This document shows positions 1 through 5,911 of a stretch of DNA of 6,574 bases, piece by piece (positions within the stretch are counted from its first letter, which is position 1; each line of letters opens with the position of its first letter). Both the position numbers and the translations under genes were made by a program. Source of the DNA: CAYZYK01 sp964482615 (lineage in GTDB: Bacteria > Patescibacteriota > Minisyncoccia > Minisyncoccales > CAYZYK01); contig CAYZYK010000028.1 of the NCBI GenBank assembly GCA_964482615.1, positions 1 to 6,574 of the forward strand, read 5' to 3'. The notes below the pieces were generated by a model. The model saw only the letters and a program-made list of their open reading frames with translations, had not been told where the DNA came from and ran no database searches.

Positions 1-44
1 TAAATAGAAAATGAGCTAAAAATAAGATATTTTTAATATTTAAT

Positions 45-1265
45 ATGAAATTTTTAAATAACCATAAAAAAATATTCATTTTTACTAATGGCTGTACGCG
101 CAGGAAATTAGACGTTCAAAAATTAGAAACTTATTTTAAATTGAATAGCTGTAAAATCACAAAAAGATTAAAAAAAGCTGATTATATAATTTTTGTTTCT
201 TGTGCTTTTATAAAACAACGAATAGAAGAGTCATTACAACTTATAATGAAATTGAAAAGATATAACGGCGAATTAATTATTGCTGGGTGTTTACCAGAAA
301 TTAATAGAGAACGCCTTAAAGAAGTTTTCAAAGGTAAGATAATTTCAACAAAACACTTAAATGAAATCGATAAATTTTTTCCAGAATTTAACTTTAAATT
401 TTTAACCATTTCTGACACCAATTTTGTACCTCCTTCCTTATCTACTACATTTTTAATTCTTGGGACAAAAAAGTTAAAAATATTTTCGCAAAACTGCTTA
501 AATTTCATAAAAAATACTTTTATAGAACTTATTAAATCTAAACTTATTTCAAAAAAACAATCTGTTTGTTTCTTGCGGATTCAGGAAGGATGCCTGGGGA
601 ATTGCACTTATTGCAGTATTCGCAAAGCAATAGGTCCGTTGAAAAGTAAACCCTTGGAAGTCTGTATGGAAGAATATAACCAAATGATAAATAATAGATA
701 TAAAAATTTTGTAATATTGGGGGATGATGTTGGTGCTTATGGTTTGGATATAAAAACTACCTTTCCTGAACTTCTATGGTCCCTTGCTAAAATCGATCAA
801 AATAATACAATTGCGTGGTCGATTAAAGAATTACACCCAAAATGGATAGTTAAATACGAATTCGAACTATTAAAACTTATTAAACAGAGGAAAATTAAAC
901 ATATGCTCTGCGGAATTCAATCTGGAAGCAGCCGGATTTTACAATTAATGAATCGTTATCATAACAGCAATAATATAATAAAGATTTTAAAAAAGTTTAA
1001 AAAGGTCAATCCTGATTTAAAATTATCGGCTCAAATTATTATCGGATTTCCTTCAGAAACAGAAAAAGATTTCTTAGCGACATTAGCTTTAACAAAAAAA
1101 ATAAAATTCAACGAAGTTTTCTTATATCCTTATTCAAAAAATGAACAAACTCCTGCCTCACATCTAAAGAGTGAAATTTCAGGTGTTATCAAAAAAAAGA
1201 GAATTGAGCAAGCTATAAAATTTCTAAGAGAAGAAAAAATTAATTGTTATTGTGATGGCATCTAA
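45..1265 (+). CDS. MiaB/RimO-like radical-SAM methylthiotransferase lacking a TRAM domain
   Basis: A 406-residue protein with the two-part layout of methylthiotransferases, enzymes that insert a methylthio group into a C-H bond using two [4Fe-4S] clusters and SAM. The N-terminal domain has the three expected cysteines: C17 (TNGC), C53 (VSCAF) and C82 (AGCLPE). The radical-SAM core has CX3CX2C at C183/C187/C190 (GCLGNCTYC). Later family motifs are GIQSGSSRILQLMNR (290-304), IIIGFPSETEKDF (331-343) and YPYSKNEQTPA (361-371). The linker before the radical-SAM cysteines (about 115-172) is longer than in E. coli MiaB. The protein stops where the RNA-binding TRAM domain of MiaB/RimO should begin, and ends in a CYC-containing tail (C401, C403). 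The ATG has no Shine-Dalgarno, only A+T-rich sequence. It is first in a four-gene + strand run and overlaps the deacetylase gene by 11 bases. The family call is firm. The substrate is unknown: without TRAM and in this context, tRNA is not assured. Confidence 0.88.
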   Translation: MKFLNNHKKIFIFTNGCTRRKLDVQKLETYFKLNSCKITKRLKKADYIIFVSCAFIKQRIEESLQLIMKLKRYNGELIIAGCLPEINRERLKEVFKGKIISTKHLNEIDKFFPEFNFKFLTISDTNFVPPSLSTTFLILGTKKLKIFSQNCLNFIKNTFIELIKSKLISKKQSVCFLRIQEGCLGNCTYCSIRKAIGPLKSKPLEVCMEEYNQMINNRYKNFVILGDDVGAYGLDIKTTFPELLWSLAKIDQNNTIAWSIKELHPKWIVKYEFELLKLIKQRKIKHMLCGIQSGSSRILQLMNRYHNSNNIIKILKKFKKVNPDLKLSAQIIIGFPSETEKDFLATLALTKKIKFNEVFLYPYSKNEQTPASHLKSEISGVIKKKRIEQAIKFLREEKINCYCDGI

Positions 1266-2034
1266 AAAATCAACTAAATATTCTTTTATTTATTTTTCGC
1301 CGCACCTCGATGATGTTGTTTTATCTTGTGGAGGATTTTTAAAAAAAAATCATAAAAAGGATCAATTAGTGGTTAATATTTTTAGTGGTGAATATAATGG
1401 TTTAACGGAGTGGGATTTATTTTCTGGCATAAAAAATAAAAGACCAATCAAGATAAGAAAAAAAGAGGACCAGCAAGCGTTAAGTTTAGTAAAAGCGAAG
1501 ATGATTTATCTCAATTTTTTAGATAATTTAGTGTTTACCGATTTAAAAAAAAGCACAAGGCCGTTTTTAGATTTATTAAAAATTAAAAATCAGATCTATC
1601 AGATTATAAACAAAAATATATCATCGATTGAGGCGGTATTTTTTCCACTTGGCATTTTTCATCCTGATCATATTCTTGTTTCAAAAATTGGCAGAACAAT
1701 AAAAAATAGGTTAAAAAACCAAAAAATAAAAGTTTATTTTTATGAGGAATTCCCTCATTTTATTAAAAATAAATCTTATCCTAAAAAGTTTATCAAAAAT
1801 TATAATCCCGTATATTTTGAAATCAATAGAGAAATTTATACTAAAATTAAAATGGCAATTTTATATAAATCACAATTAATTCCACTTCTTAAAATTCTTT
1901 ACCCAGAAATGAGATTGAAAACAAATATAGAAAATATCTGGAAAAAGATATTATTAAATTATCATAAAAGCATATCTAATCAATCGGAGAATAAAAATGC
2001 AAAATATTGCGAAAGATTCTGGTTGTTAAAATAA
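1255..2034 (+). CDS. PIG-L/LmbE-family zinc-dependent N-deacetylase
   Basis: A 259-residue protein of the PIG-L family, metal enzymes that remove acetyl groups from N-acetylglucosamine-type sugars on lipids, small molecules or glycans. The zinc-site motif SPHLDDVVLSCGG lies at the N-terminus: by analogy with MshB, H17 and D20 bind zinc and D19 is the general base. HPDH at 136-139 supplies the third ligand (H139) and the second active-site histidine (H136). The family's R-x-x-E is R68/E71, and the C-terminal YCERFW (Y251, E253, F255) fits the usual Y-x-E-x-F ending. The acidic residue that commonly follows the DD pair is valine here, as in other PHLDD-type members. No signal peptide or membrane segment is seen, so it should act in the cytoplasm. 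GTG at 1252 and ATG at 1255 are adjacent starts; I chose ATG. Overlap with the upstream gene suggests translational coupling. The next gene is a glycosyltransferase, so the likely substrate is a glycan precursor (inference). Confidence 0.9.
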   Translation: MASKKSTKYSFIYFSPHLDDVVLSCGGFLKKNHKKDQLVVNIFSGEYNGLTEWDLFSGIKNKRPIKIRKKEDQQALSLVKAKMIYLNFLDNLVFTDLKKSTRPFLDLLKIKNQIYQIINKNISSIEAVFFPLGIFHPDHILVSKIGRTIKNRLKNQKIKVYFYEEFPHFIKNKSYPKKFIKNYNPVYFEINREIYTKIKMAILYKSQLIPLLKILYPEMRLKTNIENIWKKILLNYHKSISNQSENKNAKYCERFWLLK

Positions 2035-2039
2035 TAAAA

Positions 2040-3422
2040 ATGTTTATTCTTTATTTCTTTATAACCTTGGTAGGAATTTATTATATAATTTATGGTTTAT
2101 CGTTGTTCTTTTATAATATAAAAATGGTGAATTTTTTCTTAAATCAAAAGGGTAGAAAATTGCAAATTCCTAATAATAAAATTGAATTTATTCTTTTATT
2201 ACCTGTACTAAGGGAAGAAAAGGTCATTAAAAATACGCTTAAATATCTTTCTTCTTTTAAATATAAATTAGATAAGTTAAAGGTAATTATTATTACTCAT
2301 CAAAAAGAATTAGCGACAGATAACACAAATAAAAAGAAAAAGAATCAAAACACTATTGATATTGTAAAAGAAACTATTCCTGAATTGAATCGCAAGTTAA
2401 AAAGGAATGTTTTTTTGCACTATCATTACCCTTATTCCGAAGGAATAAAATCAGATCAATTAAATTATGCTCTAAAAAAATTAACGAACCAAAATCCCCC
2501 AATCTTTCAAAATAAAAATACTTATATTGGTCTCTATGATGCCGACTCGATAAGCGACAAAAATACTTTAATGATTTTAGCAGATAATGCAATAAAAAAT
2601 AATTTTCCTTTAGTTTATCAACAACCAGTAATTTATTTTAAAAATTATGATTTTTTGCCTAATACTATTAACGGTTTATTTATGAAAAGTTTCGCTTTAT
2701 TTCAAACTCGTTATTCATTGGGTTATGAAGCCCCAATGTTTTTAAATTCATCGAAAAATATAAAACATCCTATCGGAAAGATGCTATATTGTTTAGGGCA
2801 TGGTTTGTTTATAAGAGCAGATTTTCTAAAAAGAATTGGGTTTTTCCCCACTCCAATTGAAGATACTCGTTTAGGGCACATACTTTCTTATTTAAAAATA
2901 GATGTTAAGCTATTACCTTCTTTAGCTGTAACCGAAGTTGCCCAAAAAGTAATTCATCTTTTAAAACAAAGCAGTGTGTGGTTTACAGGAGAAAGTTATT
3001 TTTACAAAGATTACAAAATTGCCTCTAATTTTCAACAAATTAATAAATTATGGGCCTTTAGTTTAATTTTTTATAAATTCTATAGAAATTTCATTTGGGC
3101 TACTGAGGGCTTAATTTTTGGGGTCATTATTCTCATCGGCTGGTTTTTACCACAAAAGATATTTCTTTTACCATTTTTTATTGGATTTTTAATCTATATT
3201 TACGCCGGTCCATTTTATTTGTTAATTAAACATAGAAAATTAATTAATCTTTATAATAATCAAATTAAATTTCATCCGGCTAAAAAAGACTATCTGTTTA
3301 ATTTTTTGTTTTTACCACCCTTAAGTTTTCTTTTGTTTTTAGGTCCACAATTAGCTTTATTAAGATTTTTAAAAACTAAATTAACAAAAAAAGAGATTTC
3401 TCTTCCAAAAACGCCTCGTTAA
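2040..3422 (+). CDS. membrane glycosyltransferase family 2 (GT-A fold, processive-type layout)
   Basis: A 460-residue integral membrane family-2 glycosyltransferase that would transfer a sugar from a nucleotide-sugar donor at the cytoplasmic face. It has an N-terminal membrane helix (residues 1-29), a catalytic domain starting at LLLPVLREE (about 52-60), a metal/UDP-binding DxD (D167, D169 in YDADS), acceptor-site GHGLFIR (253-259) and the catalytic ED pair (E274, D275 in IEDTRLG). The (Q/R)xxRW motif of processive enzymes appears as QSSVW (310-314), with valine for arginine. Three more hydrophobic segments follow (about 354-372, 374-395, 419-441). This layout resembles synthases of poly-GlcNAc, hyaluronan and cellulose type. 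A TTG at 2007 would add 11 residues, but ATG 2040 is preferred: it lies 5 bases after the deacetylase stop, the same spacing as at the next gene. No Shine-Dalgarno. Pairing with a PIG-L deacetylase suggests a partly de-N-acetylated amino-sugar glycan or glycolipid; the sugar itself cannot be read from the sequence. Confidence 0.87.
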   Translation: MFILYFFITLVGIYYIIYGLSLFFYNIKMVNFFLNQKGRKLQIPNNKIEFILLLPVLREEKVIKNTLKYLSSFKYKLDKLKVIIITHQKELATDNTNKKKKNQNTIDIVKETIPELNRKLKRNVFLHYHYPYSEGIKSDQLNYALKKLTNQNPPIFQNKNTYIGLYDADSISDKNTLMILADNAIKNNFPLVYQQPVIYFKNYDFLPNTINGLFMKSFALFQTRYSLGYEAPMFLNSSKNIKHPIGKMLYCLGHGLFIRADFLKRIGFFPTPIEDTRLGHILSYLKIDVKLLPSLAVTEVAQKVIHLLKQSSVWFTGESYFYKDYKIASNFQQINKLWAFSLIFYKFYRNFIWATEGLIFGVIILIGWFLPQKIFLLPFFIGFLIYIYAGPFYLLIKHRKLINLYNNQIKFHPAKKDYLFNFLFLPPLSFLLFLGPQLALLRFLKTKLTKKEISLPKTPR

Positions 3423-3427
3423 AAAAA

Positions 3428-4186
3428 ATGAATAAAGGTTATAAAAATAACAAAAATTTTTATATATATTCTCATTCCTCTGTGCCTTGGCAGCAGCAAG
3501 TTCTTGCTGATTTTCTTGGTTTAATTCCTTTTAAAAAAAATCTCCGTTGTTTAGATGCAGGTTGCGGCATTGGAAATAATCTTTATACTCTATTAAATTT
3601 TTTCAATAATATCACGGCTTGCGACATTTCAAAGGAATCAATAGATTACACAAAGAACCGATTTAAAAAATCAACAATCAATTTTATTCAAACCGACATT
3701 GAAAATCTCCCTTTTAAGGATAATTATTTTGATGTTGTTGTGTGTACAGAAGTGATAGAGCATGTGAACGACCCTACAAAAACAAGCGATGAATTATTGC
3801 GGGTTTTAAAAAAAGATGATGGTTATCTTATACTAAGCGCACCAAACTATTTTAATTTGGCAGGGTTAATCAAACTGATAATGGATAAAATTTTAGGCGG
3901 TGAAAAGTGGGACGTTTGGGGAGATGTTCAAAAAACAAATAAGGAAGAAAGAGAAATTTTTATGACGTGCTTTAAGTTAAAAAGACTTTTTTCTCGAAAG
4001 CATAATCATATAATAAAAGAACGAGGCGGAGATTTTTTAAATTCTTGGTTTTTGTTTTTACCTTTTATATATAGAAATTTTAAATTTACTGACAAATATC
4101 CTTTCCTTTGGCTTGGAAAGTTCCCAGTTTTTAAAAAAATTGGAATGAATTATTTTATCATTATTAAAACTAACTTATCCCAATAA
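3428..4186 (+). CDS. class I SAM-dependent methyltransferase (Methyltransf_11 type)
   Basis: A 252-residue Rossmann-fold methyltransferase. Motif I, which binds SAM, is CLDAGCGIGNN (41-51). The acidic residue that binds the SAM ribose is D66 (ACDIS), the adenine-region motif is TDIENLPF (89-96), and the post-II segment FDVVVCTEVIEHV (101-113) is typical of Methyltransf_11/UbiE-like enzymes. LLRVLKKDDGYLILSAPN (123-140) forms the usual strand 5 region. The C-terminal third (about 145-252), rich in aromatic and basic residues, is a poorly conserved insert or cap that probably sets the acceptor. It starts 5 bases after the glycosyltransferase stop with only an A-run in front, so it is probably co-transcribed with it. 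A sugar, lipid or glycan O- or N-methyltransferase role is inferred from context; the family also includes small-molecule and quinone methyltransferases. Its 3' end overlaps the convergent Nudix gene by 17 bases, with no terminator hairpin between them. Confidence 0.87.
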   Translation: MNKGYKNNKNFYIYSHSSVPWQQQVLADFLGLIPFKKNLRCLDAGCGIGNNLYTLLNFFNNITACDISKESIDYTKNRFKKSTINFIQTDIENLPFKDNYFDVVVCTEVIEHVNDPTKTSDELLRVLKKDDGYLILSAPNYFNLAGLIKLIMDKILGGEKWDVWGDVQKTNKEEREIFMTCFKLKRLFSRKHNHIIKERGGDFLNSWFLFLPFIYRNFKFTDKYPFLWLGKFPVFKKIGMNYFIIIKTNLSQ

Positions 4187-4616
4187 AAGGATCTTCTTCA
4201 TTTTTAACTTTTTTAATTTTATTCCAGAAACTATTTTTTAACCTTCTCGGAAAAACATTTAAATTTTTCAATTCATCTTTTGAAAACCATCTTACGCTCT
4301 CTACTTGACCTAAGGGGTCGAGATCATAATGATTTTTATTTAAAGTTTGTTTTGGAAGGAGTTTTGCTAACCAAAAAACCTCAAAGAAAATAATATCTGG
4401 AGTAGGATGGAACTCTTGAACATACAATAATCTAAGAATTTTTATATTTAAGCCAGTTTCTTCCATAACTTCTCTTATTGCCGCTTGAATTATATTTTCT
4501 TTATTATAATCCCAACTTCCCCCTGGGGGATACCAAAAATTCTCACCTTTGTTCTTAACGAGGAGAGCTTTGTTTTTATTATAAATTATTGCCCTAGATA
4601 CAATGCGAAGCTTCAT
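4170..4616 (-). CDS. Nudix hydrolase (AT-rich paralogue)
   Basis: A 148-residue single-domain Nudix hydrolase, a family that cleaves nucleoside diphosphates linked to another group, such as oxidised or modified dNTPs and nucleotide sugars. The Nudix box is nearly complete: E40, then R48-E49, then E52-E53, T54, G55 (REVMEETGL), which gives the metal-binding glutamates. The first glycine of the G-x5-E part is serine (S34 in PPGGSWD). The body matches the second Nudix protein of this window throughout: FFEVFWLA (77-84), an H-x-D segment near 96-98, VRWFSKDEL (108-116) and LKNSFW (126-131). It starts 11 bases after the kinase stop, so the two form a - strand operon. There is no Shine-Dalgarno, only an A-rich stretch. 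It ends in TAG inside the 3' end of the convergent methyltransferase gene. The substrate is not readable; the kinase partner suggests a nucleotide. Confidence 0.9.
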   Translation of the reverse strand: MKLRIVSRAIIYNKNKALLVKNKGENFWYPPGGSWDYNKENIIQAAIREVMEETGLNIKILRLLYVQEFHPTPDIIFFEVFWLAKLLPKQTLNKNHYDLDPLGQVESVRWFSKDELKNLNVFPRRLKNSFWNKIKKVKNEEDPFIGIS

Positions 4617-4627
4617 GTTTTATGGTT

Positions 4628-5245
4628 TTATAAAATTTTAGAAATAACATTTTGAAAATTTTTTGTAGAAAATTTATCTGTTTTTATTATTACTAATTCA
4701 ATTAATTTTTTTTTATTAAGTCGTTGTAAAAAAAGAAGGGTATTTCTATCGCATTTTTTTAATAAATTTTCATCCGAGTAAATTTGAATATTTTTGTTTT
4801 GTGAACTACGGAGATATTGAGATAGTAATTTAATATTTTTAGGTGTTAAAAATAAAAATATTGGACACGTTTTACCGTTATTTTTCCTTTCCAACAACAG
4901 TTTTTGAAGAACAATAAATTTATTTTTATAAAAAGATGGGTTCTCAAAGCATGTTTTAGCAAAAGCAATGTTCGACACTGGACTTCTTTCAATTACAACA
5001 TTTTTTTTATTTCCTGCTACTTTAAATCCAAGTATGAGATTTTTAAGATGTTCTCTGAAGTACCAATTTGTAATAAAAATTTTTAATTTTTTAATTGAGC
5101 CAGCTTTTATGTGATTTGGTTCTTGAATAAAATAAAAATTATAGTCTTTTTCTAAAAATTTACAGAAAGTAGTTTTTCCAGTTCCCCATAAACCCTCAAC
5201 AATAATTATCTTTCCTTGTTCTTTTTTTACTTTAACTTTTTTCAT
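4628..5245 (-). CDS. P-loop nucleoside/nucleotide kinase-like protein (thymidylate kinase or deoxynucleoside kinase fold)
   Basis: A 205-residue protein from ATG 5245. The Walker A loop is GLWGTGKTT (18-26), after a short lysine-rich N-terminus and a hydrophobic strand (KIIIVE). VVIERSPVSNIAF (83-95) carries E86-R87-S88: a DR(Y/W) motif sits here in thymidylate kinases, while E-R-S followed by S and F is typical of deoxynucleoside kinases (dCK/dGK/TK2). QEP (41-43) lies near the usual substrate-binding loop, and FLFLTP (130-135) fits the strand before the lid. The lid and C-terminus are divergent, lysine- and asparagine-rich, and lack an obvious arginine-rich lid, so the substrate is uncertain. 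A TTG at 5284 would add 13 residues, but that triplet forms the start of a plausible -35 box and has no ribosome binding site, so ATG 5245 is preferred. It leads a two-gene operon with the Nudix gene. The P-loop kinase fold is confident; nucleoside specificity is inference. Confidence 0.75.
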   Translation of the reverse strand: MKKVKVKKEQGKIIIVEGLWGTGKTTFCKFLEKDYNFYFIQEPNHIKAGSIKKLKIFITNWYFREHLKNLILGFKVAGNKKNVVIERSPVSNIAFAKTCFENPSFYKNKFIVLQKLLLERKNNGKTCPIFLFLTPKNIKLLSQYLRSSQNKNIQIYSDENLLKKCDRNTLLFLQRLNKKKLIELVIIKTDKFSTKNFQNVISKIL

Positions 5246-5255
5246 TCTACATATA

Positions 5256-5284
5256 ATTATATCTATAAAAGGTGAAAAAGACAA
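5256..5284 (-). promoter_or_regulatory. candidate sigma-70-type promoter giving a nearly leaderless kinase mRNA
   Basis: On the - strand TTGTCT (5279-5284) and a perfect TATAAT (5256-5261) are separated by exactly 17 bases. The -10 box ends 10 bases before the kinase ATG at 5245, so a start site about 7 bases downstream would leave a leader of only a few bases, consistent with the missing Shine-Dalgarno. The surroundings are very A+T-rich, so a chance match is possible. Confidence 0.5.
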
Positions 5285-5310
5285 AAATATTTAGAAAAAA
5301 TTTAAAAACC

Positions 5311-5339
5311 ATTATACTAAACTGAAAAAATCCGGGTAA
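5311..5339 (-). promoter_or_regulatory. alternative candidate promoter for the kinase-Nudix operon
   Basis: A second perfect TATAAT on the - strand (5311-5316) has TTACCC (5334-5339) 17 bases upstream, matching 3 of 6 bases of the -35 consensus. It would give a leader of roughly 60 bases before ATG 5245. It is weaker at -35 than the proximal candidate. Confidence 0.3.
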
Positions 5340-5340
5340 C

Positions 5341-5369
5341 TTGCAAGATTATAATTATTATGATAAAAC
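5341..5369 (+). promoter_or_regulatory. candidate extended -10 promoter for the second Nudix gene
   Basis: TTGCAA (5341-5346, 4 of 6 bases of the -35 consensus) and TAAAAC (5364-5369, 4 of 6 of the -10 consensus) are 17 bases apart, and TGA directly before the -10 box gives an extended -10. Transcription would start near 5376 and leave a leader of about 33 bases holding the ribosome binding site. A perfect TATAAT at 5350-5355 is also present but has no -35 partner. The -35 overlaps an 8-base palindrome, CTTGCAAG (5340-5347). Confidence 0.35.
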
Positions 5370-5396
5370 AACGCCAGAACCTTAAATCAACCAATA

Positions 5397-5402
5397 AGGA
5401 GG
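5397..5402 (+). promoter_or_regulatory. strong Shine-Dalgarno of the second Nudix gene
   Basis: A perfect AGGAGG lies 6 bases before ATG 5409 and fixes that start. It contrasts with the six genes to the left, none of which has a Shine-Dalgarno at a normal distance. Confidence 0.9.
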
Positions 5403-5408
5403 TTAATC

Positions 5409-5867
5409 ATGTCTAATAGCAGAATTTTATGCAGAGTTATTACGTATAATTCTGCGACACACTCGATTCTTCTTGTAAGAAACCAAAATCAAAGGTGGTG
5501 GTGCGCCCCTGGGGGCGGATGGGACAACGCCCGGGAATCAATCCTTGAATGTGCTAAAAGAGAAGTATTTGAAGAAACTGGTATCCAAATAAAGATTGTA
5601 AGGTTTCTTTATGTGCAGACTCTTTATATTAGAAAACAAAATAGTGTGTGGCTTGAATTGTTCTGGCTTGCCCAACCAGCCGAAGGTACAGAAATCCCAC
5701 AAGGACATATTGATCATCACGGAATCGTTGGTGAAGCACGTTGGTTTACCGAAAAAGAATTGCAAACTATTACAGTTTATCCCAATGTTCTCAAAAATGC
5801 GCTCTGGAAGGTCATTGACAGCGTTACTCAAGAGGAGAATCGATACCTTGGACACTTCGTTGTGTAA
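5409..5867 (+). CDS. Nudix hydrolase (higher-GC paralogue)
   Basis: A 152-residue single-domain Nudix hydrolase with a complete signature: G37, E43, R51-E52, E55-E56, G58, I59 (REVFEETGI), so the metal-binding glutamates that activate water at a diphosphate bond are present. The loop reads PGGGWDNARE, one residue longer than the common GGxxExGE form, as in the Nudix protein at 4170-4616. The two align over nearly their full length, with 28 of 54 identical residues from just before the Nudix box through LYVQ, and shared LFWLA, RWF and LKN-x-x-W motifs (84-88, 111-113, 128-133). The histidine-rich stretch GHIDHHG (99-105) is in the region likely to contact substrate. The start is set by a perfect ribosome binding site. 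G+C content is higher than in genes 1-6. It converges on the thymidylate-kinase-like gene across a shared terminator. The substrate is unknown; nucleotide-pool cleaning or nucleotide-sugar turnover are both possible. Confidence 0.92.
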   Translation: MSNSRILCRVITYNSATHSILLVRNQNQRWWCAPGGGWDNARESILECAKREVFEETGIQIKIVRFLYVQTLYIRKQNSVWLELFWLAQPAEGTEIPQGHIDHHGIVGEARWFTEKELQTITVYPNVLKNALWKVIDSVTQEENRYLGHFVV

Positions 5868-5870
5868 AAA

Positions 5871-5910
5871 AGCCCCATCAGATAATTACTATCTTATTTC
5901 TGATGGGGCT
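5871..5910. terminator. bidirectional intrinsic terminator between convergent genes
   Basis: AGCCCCATCAGA (5871-5882) pairs perfectly with TCTGATGGGGCT (5899-5910): a 12-bp stem with a 16-base loop. It begins 3 bases after the Nudix stop and ends 1 base before the stop codon of the - strand kinase gene. Read on the - strand the stem is followed by a run of T (complement of the A-run ending at 5871), a strong terminator. On the + strand it is followed by CTTACTTT, a weaker T-tract. Confidence 0.92.
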
Positions 5911-5911
5911 C

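Noticed and set aside
1..44. Possible promoter or 3' end of an upstream gene before the first CDS
   Set aside because: Only A+T-rich sequence is present, with no -35/-10 pair, ribosome binding site or identifiable coding end.
182..508. Open frame of 108 codons on the - strand inside the methylthiotransferase gene
   Set aside because: It is antisense to a well-supported gene with conserved motifs, resembles no family I know and has no start signal.
2007..2039. TTG at 2007 as the glycosyltransferase start
   Set aside because: The nearest GGAG is 17 bases away, and ATG 2040 has the same 5-base spacing from the previous stop as the next gene in the operon.
2716..2738. Seven-bp inverted repeat CATTGGG...CCCAATG with a 9-base loop
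   Set aside because: It lies inside the glycosyltransferase coding region, has no T-tract and no partner copies; probably chance.
4626..4640. A+T palindromes TTTTATAAAA and TAAAATTTTA at the kinase-Nudix junction
   Set aside because: They are made only of A and T in a very A+T-rich region and partly lie in the kinase coding sequence; no terminator or operator can be supported.
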